NCBI RefSeq assembly: GCF_905220365.1
Contig: NC_061126.1
Location: forward strand, 3,038,001 to 3,102,000
Direction of reading: 5' to 3'
Source of the DNA: Vanessa cardui
Taxonomy: Eukaryota; Arthropoda; Insecta; Lepidoptera; Nymphalidae
Length of the DNA: 64,000 nucleotides
Positions 12,293 to 24,632 of this stretch are shown here, in pieces. Positions within the stretch are counted from its first letter, which is position 1. The number at the start of each line of letters is the position of its first letter. The notes under the pieces were generated by a model. It had not been told where the DNA came from and ran no database searches. It saw nothing but the letters and a program-made list of their open reading frames with translations. The position numbers and the translations under genes are program-made.

Positions 12293-12585
12293 GCTGAGAT
12301 GGCCCTGTGGTTAGAACGCGTGCATCTTAATCGATGATTGCGAGTTCAAACCCAGGCAAGCACCACTTTATATATGTGCTTAATTTGTGTTTATAATTCA
12401 TCTCGTGCTTGGCGGTGAAGGAAAACATCGTGAGGAAACCTGCATGTGTCTAATTTCATCGAAATTTTGCCACATGTGCATTCCACCAACCCGCATTGGA
12501 ACAGCGTGGTGGAATATGTTCCAAACCCTCTCCTTAATGGAAGAGGAGGCCTTATCTCAGCAGTGGGAAATGTACAGGCTGTTAC
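12293..12585 (+). mobile_element. tRNA-derived SINE, Metulj-like, near full length
   Basis: Same layout as 8888-9236: A-box region GAGATGGCCCTGTGGTTAG, B-box region GAGTTCAAACCCAGGCAAGC, then ATTTGTGTTTATAATTCATC, GTGAAGGAAAACATCGTGAGGAAACC, CGCATTGGAACAGCGTGGTGG and a CAGCAGTGGGAAAT end. No clear flanking direct repeat. Two open frames of 68 and 92 codons across it are translations of the SINE. Confidence 0.85.
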
Positions 12586-12600
12586 TTTTATAAATAAAAA

Positions 12601-12824
12601 TATGAGACAACATCACATACATTACTCTGATCCCAATGTATGTAGCTTAAGCACTTGTGTTATGGAAATCAGAAGTAACGACGGTACCACAAACACCCAG
12701 ACCCAAGACAACGTAGAAAACTAATGGTAATCTCCATCGACTCGACCGGTAATCGAACCCGGGACCTCAGAGTGGTGTACCCATGAAAACCGGTGTACAC
12801 ACCACTCGACCATGGAGGTCGTCT
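12601..12824 (-). mobile_element. tRNA-derived SINE (family S), near full length
   Basis: On the minus strand it starts with a tRNA-like head: A box in TGGTCGAGTGGTG and B box in GGTTCGATTACC. The family body follows (complement of CAGAAGTAACGACGGTACCACAAACACCCAGACCCAAGACAACGTAG), ending near 12601 in an AT-rich tail. It abuts the plus-strand SINE that ends at about 12585, tail to tail. Confidence 0.85.
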
Positions 12825-12912
12825 TTACTTTACTTTTACTAATTTATAGGAATACTCTTTTTTTTCATATAAAAAGTTTACCACGCACTTGACTGATTGA
12901 AGTCATGACAAA

Positions 12913-12958
12913 TAGCTAGTTATTAATCTTTATTATTATAAAGATTAATAACTAGCTA
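12913..12958. repeat. Perfect hairpin 1
   Basis: Arms 12913-12933 and 12938-12958 are exact reverse complements (TAGCTAGTTATTAATCTTTA plus one further T; loop TATT). It adjoins a second perfect hairpin. Confidence 0.9.
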
Positions 12959-13000
12959 TAACTAACTAGACATATGTTATTACATATGTCTAGTTAGTTA
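12959..13000. repeat. Perfect hairpin 2
   Basis: Arms 12959-12977 (TAACTAACTAGACATATGT) and 12982-13000 are exact reverse complements with loop TATT. It follows hairpin 1 with no spacer. Confidence 0.9.
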
Positions 13001-14047
13001 TTGTTATAATAGAACTACAGTACATTAATATTTAAGCGCAAATAAAAATGAAAAGACTTAGAACATCTGCAACGTAATCAGAAGAGTAACATGATAGAAA
13101 TATCATCCTTATTGAGTACAGAGTAATAATAAATTAATAGACAATTTTATGAGTCATAAATCTACAACGTCTTAACGATTTAACGACTTTTTAAAACGTT
13201 GATTCGACTTGTTACTATGAAACAATCACTACTTGATTACATGCAATAATATTTTTTGACGCAATACAAAATAGTAGACTATTATGTATTAATGATCTTG
13301 ATAACCGTTACGACTATGTTGTCTAGTTAATATTGCTGTAATAGTTGGCAAGTTGAATTTTGATTGATACCCAGTATTACATCTACAAATCTTAAGAATA
13401 TTTGTATATAATGAAAATTTATCCTAATATCTGAGTCTCAAGATTTCATGTACACCATATAATTAATCTCATCTAGATAAATACAAGATAAACTTAAAAA
13501 AAATTACTAAGCAAATGCTTTCTTGTCCTTTTGTGGAGGAGGTTTTAGTTTTATTCTAAAACGCTAAGGGAAAAGCTGCAAATTTTCATCTAACACATAC
13601 CAGTTTCATCTCGAAGCACGAAATAAATCATTAAACACACAAATCAAATAGACACATGAAAATGTACCGTTGCTTGTCATACATTGTTACGCGCAGTCTT
13701 CCCATACCGACAAGTATATTCGATTCAACAATTTTCTCAATAAAACGTTAAAACTACAGGCCTGCTCCTGTTTTAAAGTATAGGAGACACGCCTAAAGGC
13801 TTATAAAAATTAAGTAGACTGCTCTACGTGAATTCACACCTGAGCTAATGGAGCAGCCAGGTATAAAACTAGACGAACTCCTTTATTTTCCGTACGTGAG
13901 CTACGCTACCTATAGCGGATACTAAATGCTAACAGTATAGAATTAATCTATGACGTATTTCTGATTTATGGTTTTCAAATTACAGCGCAAGTTTTTGAAA
14001 ATGGAAATAAGATTATTAGAATATATTTCAGTTCGAAATTTATACTT
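13001..14047. other. AT-rich non-coding DNA
   Basis: No gene or recognised repeat. Confidence 0.4.
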
Positions 14048-14195
14048 CTATGCTAATATTATAAATGTTAAAGTAATTTTGCCTGTCTCTCTGTCTGTCG
14101 ATCTGTAACGACCAAACCAATAAACCAAATTTGGTGAAATTTGTTATGAAGCAAACTTGGACTCCAGAGAAGTATTTTTTTGCCAAATATATTAC
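14048..14195 (+). repeat. Helitron-like dispersed repeat fragment (family B)
   Basis: Shares CTAATATTATAAATGTTAAAGTAA, CTGTCTGTCGATCTG, ACCAAATTTGGTGAAATTTGTTATGAAGCAAACTTG with 7205-7400. The 3' end is missing. Confidence 0.5.
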
Positions 14196-14435
14196 CAACC
14201 CCAACTAATAATCTATATAGAATGATTTCTGTCCATTCAAAAATAGTGGTTGTTTTTCAATTATACACTATATAAAGATCAAAAGCACAATGAAGACTCT
14301 ATGTAATCGTAAAATTGTATCATATTGTCAAGATATATTTATATTGAAGGCTTAAAGTGTATCGAATCGACTCAGAATAAGGTAAAGTATATGTCGTAAT
14401 GGATCATCATCGACGGAAGCAGAAAATGGGGGCGG

Positions 14436-14489
14436 CACTGGGACGATGTGGAAATGTTATACAACTGTCATTTCTACATCATCCCAGTG
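14436..14489. repeat. Near-perfect hairpin in a GC-richer island
   Basis: Arms 14436-14456 (CACTGGGACGATGTGGAAATG) and 14469-14489 pair with two mismatches across a 12-nt loop. The surrounding 14400-14560 is GC-richer than the background. No coding frame. Could be a small MITE or a small-RNA precursor; neither is shown. Confidence 0.7.
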
Positions 14490-16590
14490 CGATCCACGTT
14501 TTGTCAGTCGTCAATCGCCGACGAGCCAGACCCGAAGACTGCAAGAAATGACAGTTAACAGAAGAGGAAAATTAACTTATCTATACTATATATGTGTAAA
14601 GTTAAGATTTAGTTAGAACACTACACTTCATTCGTTTTTTATAGTGCAAGAATATTGTAGAGAAACGCTCCAATAAAGCTAACCGACAAATAAGCTTTTA
14701 ATGCATTTACATAGTTAAGTGACTTCTTATCAATAATAAAATATAGTATAGTATTCTATTTATAAATAAAATTGCTGTTTACAGAACCTGTAATAAAAAC
14801 ATAAGTTCTACGTTTATATAAACCAAAAACCCCGTAAAATTGGCACATTATAAGTATCATAAAAATTATAAGCACGAATTCACGGTTGTTCACAGCAGGC
14901 AAATGAGTTTTGAATTCGCGGTCGTTGTTTTCAAACTTCGTTCTATTTCTGAGGGGCATCCAGAACAATCCAGAGAGGTTTTAAATACTTACTGTGAAAC
15001 ACCTACACAAGTGTATATAATAATGAAGTATAACATTTTTAGTATTATATCCCCTTTACGCCCACTAATAATTTGAATAAATCATTTATAAATGTATGAA
15101 AATGTAATTTGAACGTTACGTATTCTGTTTTATGCTCTGCAATTAATTAAGGTAAAACCATACATAATTAGAACAATAATTATAATTTCTATCTAAGTCT
15201 AAATATTTAGGTAAGAATAAAAATCGTTGTATTCGTTTCGAAGGTAATCTTTTTCTCATTAAATAAAAGATTACCATCTTTATAGATGTATATATAGATA
15301 CTAGATGTCTCGCGATGTCGTTCATGTTTAAGAAATCGTCCGGTGTTAGGTATCCTATATATACCTGTACCTAACCCTATGTATAAAAACAGTAACAGTC
15401 TACAGACAGATACAGCAAGTTTAAACAGAATCGTAGCGTGCTTTGATGGGGCCCCCTATAAATGCTAGTTTGGGGGCCCTTAGGAACAGGAAAGCGTTCT
15501 CACAAAAGTAATTGCATACTATTTAAATAAATATTTATTTATCAAAATTATCTGTCATGTGTCTGTCACTTACGTGCGTTTGGGCCCTCGTAACCCGGGG
15601 GCCCCGTATAATTGATACAGCAGATACGGCAGTAACTAGGCCTCTGAGTTTAAATGAATACAAGAACGAAAATTAAAACAGATGAACAAAACTATAACAA
15701 CTCCAAAACTAAATTACATTATATCCTGACAAACAGCGAACGGCAATGGAATTTTACGATAATGTTAACAAAACCATAGCCCATAGCAAAACTATTGAAA
15801 TATTATAATTATGATTTTCTTCGCATAAATATATTCAGTAAGTCGTTTATATTGTTATAGACTTATTATTGCCTAATAATTTATCCGGTTCGGAGACATT
15901 TAGCCACAAGTAAATTGTTGACCATTGACTTTATATAATTGAAAGGCATTTAAATAAGCACTGTTGATTTTCAACGTTGTTATAAATATGAGGATTATAT
16001 TGAATGATTTGTATTTCATAATTTGTGTGAATATCGAGTCACGTTATCTGAAATTGTCATAATGATATTGTACAAATTGTACTTCGTTTAAACATGTTTA
16101 ATGTGAAACTAATTAAGGCAACTAAAGTGTATGTATAGGTCAAACTTTAGTTGAATAGAATAAATATAAGGCCTTTTCTTACCTTTGAAGAGAAGTTCTG
16201 GAATTTATTTAACCAAACTACTCCAATTAGATACACGTTACACGTGAAAACCACCACATGAAGGTATCCTTGCGATTTTACGTTAACTTACCTTTTGCAT
16301 ACAAAACGATACAAATTTAAAAGTTGCTGATGTAAAAGGGATCACAATTCTGTCACGTGTGTGTGAGTGAGTGGCGCTCTGGCCATAAAATAATACTGTC
16401 CAAACTTAAAAACAGTATTACAAGTTAATCTAACGTATGCCACAATAACCAGAAGCCGGAAGTTTAGCATGTAGGTCCATATTAGTTATCTGTTACTTTG
16501 AAACAATATTCAAAACTAGTTTCGAAAACTATGAACAATGTTCAGGAATATTAACTTAACATTGTCTATAGTGATACAACTATTTTATTT
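14490..16590. other. AT-rich non-coding DNA with GC clamps
   Basis: At 15447-15483 and about 15580-15608 there are two G/C blocks (GGGGCCCCCTATAAATG, GGGGGCCCTTAGG and CCCGGGGGCCCCGTATAA), separated by ordinary AT-rich sequence. They may be ends of an unrecognised repeat. Open frames of 60-78 codons near 14756-15325 show no motif. Confidence 0.45.
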
Positions 16591-16643
16591 AATTATTCTC
16601 TATTTAAAAGTATGTTGTATACTTTTAAACAGAGAATAATTAT
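16591..16643. repeat. Hairpin with one mismatch
   Basis: AATTATTCTCTATTTAAAAGTAT pairs with ATACTTTTAAACAGAGAATAATT around a GTTGT loop, with a single internal mismatch. No target-site duplication recognised. Confidence 0.8.
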
Positions 16644-19559
16644 AATTATACGATGTGATACTAGCCACAATTATGCGAAATGCGCTATTTTACAAAGAAC
16701 GCTTCTTTACTTTTTTAAGTAAATATTTAATTTATCGCTTTCGAAGTGAATATAACACGAGAGACAAAATGCCGGCTTCAAATTTTGATTCAATATTTGC
16801 GGAAAGAATTGAGCTTTCGCGTGTTAAATTGTTATTATTAATAATTAATATCGTCGGGAACATTTGTGATTCTCAAAGAAGAAATATTACTATACCATAT
16901 ACTGGGATGACTGACTGCTTTATTATTGTCAGCTTTATAAAATATGTTTAAAAGATAATTCATGATGAATATAAATAAAGTAAAAATTTACACAAAAATA
17001 ATATTCAGCCTACGGACAAGCGATAAATAACTGCTTTATAATTAAACTATCAATTATCAATTAAAAAGCAATAAAAATATTATTAATGTTCGTACTATAT
17101 TTGGGTAAAATAAATTAACAAGTAATTAATTATTATACATTAAATACGACATTAGTGAAGGAATAACATATTTGAACTAGAATCGACAATACCTTTGAGT
17201 TTCAACGAAATCATGATACAAACATTTCCATGTTCGCTGTGACCCATAAACAGGAAGGTGAAAGTGGTTACGGGGCCGATGATACAACTAGCGTAATAGG
17301 TTGTCGAGATTATGCCCAAGACCTAAGTTTAGATGCGAGCTGGATTTATTGGAATTACTGTATACGAGCAATGTTGCTCTTCTGTAAATAATAACTAACT
17401 TGATACTGGTGATTGTTGCAGTACTTTGTAATGCACGTTATGATAAATTAGTTTATGGGAATATTTGGGAAATACATTTAGGCAATTACGTATACTTATA
17501 AGCTGAAACGATGATAGTTGTTAGGTTTCTTTGACCCATTCAATTCTGATCAATATAATATTCATTTTATTTGTAAATTATGATATAAATAGTTTGTAAC
17601 TATCAATGAATAACTACAATACTTCAATATTGCACAAAGAAATCAAAGAAAAACTATAAAGTATTTTTAGTTATATTAATATTTATAGGTCAAAAAAATT
17701 AACAAGGCCCTTATTAACTGACGTAATTACAGCTAAATTTATGTACAGTTATATATATTGTGTCAAATATTTTAGTACATTATAGTAAGAATAGCGTTTT
17801 TTTTATAAATTAAGATATAATCGTATATGTATTCCAGGCCATAAACTATCTACGTTGTAAATTAATCGATGTAGTAATTTTGACGTAATTTTAAATATGT
17901 GTATCGATATTGCTAGTTTCCTTGGAAATAACAATTATAATAATTACTGGTTAGTGTTCCACATTAAAAAAGGAAACATACACATCAAATGTTTTTAAAA
18001 ATCCTTGTAACACAGTCTACTTGGACGAACACATTTTAGTGTATATTTATTATCATAAGAATCGGCAAGAGCTCTAAATGAGTGGTAACATCACATTGGT
18101 AATCTTATTCTCAATACTGTTTTGACGTCAATACCAAATGTTGATCACATACAAAACTACTATTATAGAGATGTATTCTCTATCCCCGAGTCATATGAAC
18201 CAACCATATTGATCACTCAAAATATCTGATAATAAATTATCTCACTAAATCTCTAGTGTATGGTAATTGTACATTAACATACGCCATTGTTGTAAAGAGA
18301 AAGGCGAGGGAAAGGAGCGGGGGTCCAAATCAACTTATCTATTTAAGGGAACTATCTAGAACAATTAGTTAGAAATATAAACTCCAATCAGATGAACTAC
18401 TGCGGTAGATAACTTTCACATACAAGCGAAATGCTAATTAATGTTAATAATGTCGTAAGAGGCAATTGCTTTGAAAAAAAAAGAGAGAACAGATTTTCGA
18501 ATCAAATTAAAAAAGTTCAATCGAAATAAAGCAATTAAGACACACATTACGTTCTTTATAAATGTATTTAAAAGTCCATTATGGGTATACCGCTTTTATA
18601 AATTGATCACAAATTTATTTAGAGCAACCCATCGCAACCCCCACTACGTGTATATTCTTCAATATTAAAGTGCGTCTACAACTATAATAACATTTCGAAT
18701 ATAGACTGTATAGTTGTCATAATAATTTTCATAGTCCTTGATAAAAGCTGTAACACAAAAAGATACTATAAATCACTCATTAGCTATGCGTCAGCTGATC
18801 TAGATATGACAATAATCTTCGAATACGGGGCCACTTCGTCGTATTGCATGTTGATGGCTTATCCGACGCGCAGTGTAGATGATACAAATCAATTTAGCAC
18901 TGATAACGCCGCTCAGATATACACCTAATAATATTGCGAATTATTTCCTTTCAAACAACATTGAACTCTATTTAAATACCATTGCGTTTATTTTGCAATA
19001 GCATAAGATATTATTGATAAATTAAAGATCTCGCCAGTGGCTAAATAAAACAAAGCCAATCCAGTTTTAATATATTCGTTCTATTTCTCGATAAATATTG
19101 CTCGACAAAGTACTGCTTTCTTGCTTAATAATTTTATAACGACCCACTTCAAACGTACATATATTTATAACTAATAATCTTGTTACTCAAAGACTAATTC
19201 AACTCGATCTGAAGTGAGCTCTTGGTTTTGATATGATTTGTTAATATACAAGTATCGACAATTAGTTACTACATAATATGTTGTTGTACTTAGTTTGAAT
19301 ATTTAAATCATTAAATACGACGAAATTACTCAAAATTCATTCTAATTATATACTCGTCAGCACGTTCTGTTATCATATATACATATATACCTAACTCTTA
19401 TAATCACAAGTTTTAAATTGCGAATGTGTTCATTAATTATACCTAAAGGTACACCAATTTGACTTCCTAATTAAATAATAAAAATAACATTGATGTTAAA
19501 TAAATAATTCCATTTATTTTCATTTGTAGTCCTTTTAAAATTTTAAGTTTATTTCAAAC
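16644..19559. other. AT-rich non-coding DNA
   Basis: A 98-codon frame begins at 16655 just inside the hairpin's right arm, with no recognisable domain. Nothing else supported. Confidence 0.4.
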
Positions 19560-19722
19560 TAGCTGTGCTCGCGACCTTGTACGTTTTTGAATTTAACAAA
19601 AAAAATATTATTTTAGCCAAAGTTAGTCCTTATTAAATCAGTTATCTGCCAGCGAAAGTCCTGTTAAAATCAGTCCAGCCGTTCTAGAGATTATCCGGAA
19701 CAAACAAACAATTGTAGAAAAA
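19560..19722 (+). repeat. Helitron-like dispersed repeat fragment
   Basis: Phrases AGCTGTGCTCGCGACCTTGTACG, TATCTGCCAGCGAAAGTCC, AATCAGTCCAGCCGTTCTAGAGATTATCCGGAACAAACAAAC are characteristic of a common lepidopteran non-autonomous repeat. Ends are not resolved. Confidence 0.5.
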
Positions 19723-20549
19723 ATGTTATTATGGTGTATGTGCCGTGTATACATGCATATGCATTTAGTAAAAAAGGGCTATTCTAACATTACAAACATA
19801 TACTCTAATTTTATTAGATGTATAGATGTAATTAAGAAACATACAAAAACCATCTAGAATACAATACACATTAACCAATTACATCATAATACAAAGCTAA
19901 CATAACAATTTGCGCGGACAACAAAATACCCTAGCACACTTATTTCGACATAAAGCAAGCATTAGAATGCAAACATACATTTGAAAGTAACCAGTGCGTC
20001 CGTGATTCGATCGAAATGACAAGGTGTAATTATCGAGTCGGCAACATGTTTGCGAGATCGGTCAGTAGGGTAATAAACGCTCATTGACCGACACATGAGA
20101 GGCGAGTTGTGCAAACTAACGAGCTTTCAACGACCGCACTGCAATACATCTGCGCACGGAATCATTCACCCTCGCTCCGTATACGTTATTTGCTTTCTTT
20201 GATCTTAATCATACATCTATTCCTGTCTAAATAGCTTTAGAATTCACGACTTATGGCTAAAGCTTACTGATAGACAAAAATATCAGCCTGTGAAATACTT
20301 TTGAAGTCACAAAAAATGCCGATCAATTAATTATTATTGGCTTGCATCATACTGAATGACTGATTCATCGCCAAGAGTAAAATATTAACGTTAAGGCTTT
20401 GAAATTTGGTGAGTAGGACCGTTTTATTGAGTAGACACCCACTACGGAAGGAATTATAGAAATTCTATGCCTAATGGGTTGCAATAAGGTTTGAATTTTC
20501 AGGTAATATAATAAATTTCCACATGATCAAAGCCGCGTGCAATAAGTTG
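19723..20549. other. Non-coding DNA
   Basis: Positions 20030-20170 are richer in CG dinucleotides than the surroundings, but no exon or repeat is recognised. Confidence 0.4.
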
Positions 20550-20783
20550 TTTTATTACATAACAAAAAACAAAGTCTATTACCGCTGTCTGTATATGTAT
20601 CTTTAAAATTACACAACGAATTTTTTTATATTTACGATAGAGTGATTCTAGAAGAAGGTTTTTGTATATAATATACAAAATACATGGTCAAGATAGTAAA
20701 GAAACACTGATAATTTTAAGTTTTTAAAGTAATGTATATTTGTATCAGAATCCCACCCGTGTGAAGCCGTTTCGGGTCGCTAG
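20550..20783 (+). mobile_element. Non-autonomous Helitron-like element
   Basis: Related to 8022-8237: AAACAAAGTCTATTACCGCTGTCTG, ACGATAGAGTGATTC, AGGTTTTTGTATATA, CCCGTGTGAAGCCGTTTCGGGTCGCTAG. It ends with CTAG followed by T at 20783. The 5' boundary is approximate and no clear TC start is visible. Confidence 0.6.
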
Positions 20784-23700
20784 TATTATTTAAAAGTACT
20801 GTAAAATACGATAACTTAAACAAATTAATTTGACATGAAATTGTTTTATTATTCGTTTTCCATAAGAGAATGGAAATCATCTATGATGAAATGTATGAAT
20901 CTTTGTGAGCGTTATCACATGGATCCTCCGTCACAATTACTCATTTGTCTCGTGCAATAGAACTGTCAATGTACCAGTGGGATGGGAGAGCGGGGACAAA
21001 CTCATCACGACATCCTTCCGTAGGGGGCGCCTCTATAGTCCCCACGGCACTGAGCTCCAAGCTTTGACTCTCATGTTCACGGTCCAAATTACTTCCATTT
21101 AACTATTGCAAAGCTAGTATTAAACCAGGACATGTACCTTTAGATTGTCTTTTTAGTAATGCCATTCAATTTCCTGTTCCGTTCTGTCGCGTCAAATACA
21201 TACAAGTAGAAAACAATTCCATGCTAAAACTTCCTAAGGGGTACAAATGGCTTTTTAGAAACATTAATATCGAGCTCAATTTTGGTATTTAAGTATATCA
21301 GTTTGGTGTTTATACGATTGTTACTCAATAACACCAAAACTGTTCAACGAATTCAATTAGAAATGATGATTTGGAGTATATTGTGACGATACGTGATGCT
21401 ATTTTATTTATATATTTATATTTATCATACAAAATTGTATTAAAAGTCTCTTTATATCTTACTTACTATTATTGGTTTGTTGAGTTCAAGTTTCAACATC
21501 GATTTATAATTTCATTGAAATAACCTTCCAATTACAGACAGAATTGTACTTTGGGTTTGTTTTGTAATAAAGCCTGTTAAAATATAAAAACCTTTTTGAA
21601 TAAAAAACATTTTAGGTAAGTGGGTCAGGTGTAGCAGAATAAGGGCCGCTTTAATATTTCATTCTTGAACACAACGTGTGTTGTTGCTTGCCTAATGGAA
21701 AATGCTCTTAGTTCGGCTATTCGCTTAACAATAGTGGAATGCATTACTACAGTGTGTATTAGCTTTCCTTGCATACACTTGTTTGGGAATAAGTTTCACC
21801 TCACAGATTGGGTTATGCATCAAGAACATAAGTGCGCAGATTCATAACTTACACATTTAAAATATAGTAAAATTTAAAGGAACGATTGTCCTAGATGGTA
21901 AACATAAAAAAATATTTTTTTTTTATTCGGTACCTCTTTTATGAAACTATTGACATGGGTATTGAGGGCTATAAAGAGACACAAATCTTATAGGTTCATT
22001 AAACGAAAATCATGAACCGACATATCGGTACACAACACGTTGTTGTTTTTTAAAAACGCAAAAATGCATAAGGTCAGTCCATAAATCCTTAGATCGTTCA
22101 AAAAAACCGTCAAGAATTTCTTCAGGAATATATATATATTTTTTCCTCATATCTTAATAGTTTCTGTATTTAAAGCCCTTACACAAAATTAATGAAATAG
22201 TTAAATTCTGTACTAATAGACATTCTTCTTAATTTTATCTTTCTTTATCCACACCACAAATATACTTATTTATTTTTAAATTATAATGCATATTAATAGC
22301 CTCATCAATAATGATATAGATTAAAGTGTGGCTATACACTATAATACCTGATATAAAAACAACTCGCCGCAAGACAACTATGGAATGATGGCGAACTTGT
22401 TTTGAAATTTATTTTTAAAGTATAATTACAACATAAGCGCCTCCAAGTAAGCACGCATTAAAGCTTCAATTCAAGCTATCATCTAGAATGTAATCCGTCA
22501 CACTTATTTTCAACTAATTCCATTGATATTTATGAAATAAATAATAACAATATAAGAAATTAACCCATATTTTTTTTGTTTCAATCGGTTTTGTACACAT
22601 ACATTGCGTCAAATGTTACATAAACTTACTGCGCATACTTCAAGCGTTTAGGTATAATTTTACTAAACACATGGAATACTAAAGTAATTTAAGATCAATT
22701 AGATATAAACTAATTTATTTCTCAAGTGATGTGAAATATAACGACAAAAGTCTTACGATTAATATAACAAATGCACTTTGTTGAGATTTTTATTTAATTT
22801 AAAATAGTTAGACAAACAGCCAAATGAGATAGATTTCAAAGTTCTCACCATCGCCTATAGATTTTTATTATATTATAAAAACGATAAGAAATACTTGCAT
22901 CGTCAATATATACCAGCCATGAGAATGAAGATGTTACCCCTTGTAATTCCCCTGCCTCATTCACCCTCCACAATGCAATACATCAATACAAAGAAATAAT
23001 GTGTTGCGGTAGAAAAACAGTATTGTACCCCATAAAAAAGTCTACAAAATAGTCTGGGATAGTTTATGTCTATCTCTTAGGGATATCACACAATAACCTT
23101 TTTTTATCCTTTCCATTTTACGAGAAATAGTGACTTCTTTTCGAAGCGATTATATACCTTAAATTATGTGCTTTAATGCTCCATGGACCACTACTGAACA
23201 ATATAACCCTTTACAGCATGTACTTTAAATGAATATTTCCGAGGCATTACAGATAAAAAAACAATGACATAGCGGTTTATATTATCTAATGACAAAAAGC
23301 TGTGACCATTTTATATAATGACATATTTCACCCATGCGAAGCCGGAGCAGTTCGCTTGTATATAATAAATTAAAAAAAAAATGATTCAATATAATAGTGT
23401 ACATTATTAAACTTACAATATTTAAAAAAATATAACACATATAACCTTATATATGAATGAACATAATATTTTCTAATAAGCATAGAACACATGTAAGTAC
23501 ACAAATAAAGCCAATTATCTTTGATTTACAGCACGTATACAGCCGAATAAAGATATCGTAGCGTTCTTATTTTAACGAGCCTCGAAATACATAAATCTAG
23601 ATGTTGACAGTACCATTACCGGTTAACTCCTGGACCTTAGGTTGTTAAAACGGATGACTAAGGCATAGAGAGCTGTGTTAAATGACAGCTGCTTGACCAA

Positions 23701-23827
23701 ACTTACTTATTAACTGCTAATACGATTTGATATTTGTGCGAACTGCATTCTAAAGCAATGGATCGAAAGTCTATAAATTATCACCTCGGTTTCAAATTCC
23801 ACAATTACGTTAATTAGCAATATTTGC
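20784..23827. other. AT-rich non-coding DNA
   Basis: Two open frames (20905-21102, 65 codons; 21665-21847, 60 codons) lie in slightly GC-richer DNA but have no recognised domain. A partial Helitron-like tail (CACCCATGCGAAGCCGGAGCAGTTCGC) is seen at about 23330-23355. Confidence 0.4.
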
Positions 23828-23905
23828 GGAGATGGTACAGATATCGGCTCAAATCTTTAAGAAACACTGAATTTTGTGTATTTTTCGTTTATAATTCGAA
23901 CGCTA
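23828..23905 (+). repeat. Very degenerate Metulj-like SINE fragment
   Basis: GCGGAGATGGTACAG, AGAAACACTGAATTTTGTG and TTTCGTTTATAATTC occur in SINE order. Decay is heavy. Confidence 0.35.
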
Positions 23906-24514
23906 CTTGATTGTAACCAAAAAGTTTTAATGGAACCAGTCAAACTCTTTCCATATAAGTAATTGAATGTGACATATAGCAACATTTAATGCCTTATGTA
24001 TGAAAATGGGCAGAAAATATCGTTCCTTTTATATTCTCATAGAATACTCACAATTGAAACAGTAAATATCCTTATCCCTTAGCAAGAAATCTTGGTATCA
24101 TTTGGAACTCTCCCAAAGCGTTCACACTTTCATCGCCACATGTTTTTCGACCTTATATCAATAATATTAAGGCATGTTTTCAAACGAAGTTATCGCAGTA
24201 CATATTTTGAGTCTTATTTTCGTTTTGTGGGAAAAGTATTTCGAAGGTGGTTTATTAGTTTTGGAAACAATAACTGCGAGGACTGCTCGCACTACGGATA
24301 TCATATGTCTACGTGATGGCTTAAAGTTAGCTCTGGAAATATAGCTTCGATTTTCATATAATAGCTTGGTCTTAATCAAATGTTTTTGCCTTGTTTTGCA
24401 GTAATTCCACTTCATTCCTATATTGTTACAGAGGTTTCATATTTTATATCTCCTTTGGTTTTTAAAGAGCATAATAAAACCTCCAACTCTGAATATACAA
24501 TTGCTCCTATAATA
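23906..24514. other. AT-rich non-coding DNA
   Basis: Overlapping open frames on both strands (24092-24316 and 24167-24415) show no family resemblance I can name. Confidence 0.4.
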
Positions 24515-24632
24515 AGGTATATTTTGTTTCTACTTTTAAATGATAAATGGGATTTGGGCTTGCTTTACACAAAATGACATCAAATTTGTTTTAGTAGTTA
24601 AGCCTTGGAAGCGTAGCAAACAAACAGACACA
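24515..24632 (-). repeat. Helitron-like dispersed repeat fragment (family B)
   Basis: On the minus strand: TTGTTTGCTACGCTTCC, then TAACTACTAAAACAAATTTGATGTCATTTTG, matching the CTAAACCGAATTTGATGAAATTT segment of family B. Confidence 0.4.

Noticed and set aside
21665..21847. Possible host exons (also 20905-21102, 24092-24316, 28480-28734, 63644-63868)
   Set aside because: Open frames of 60-84 codons without recognisable domains or convincing splice context. Frames of this size are expected by chance on both strands.
22020..22150. Possible mariner-like terminal sequence (AAGGTCAGTCCATAAATCC)
   Set aside because: No matching inverted end or transposase remnant nearby.
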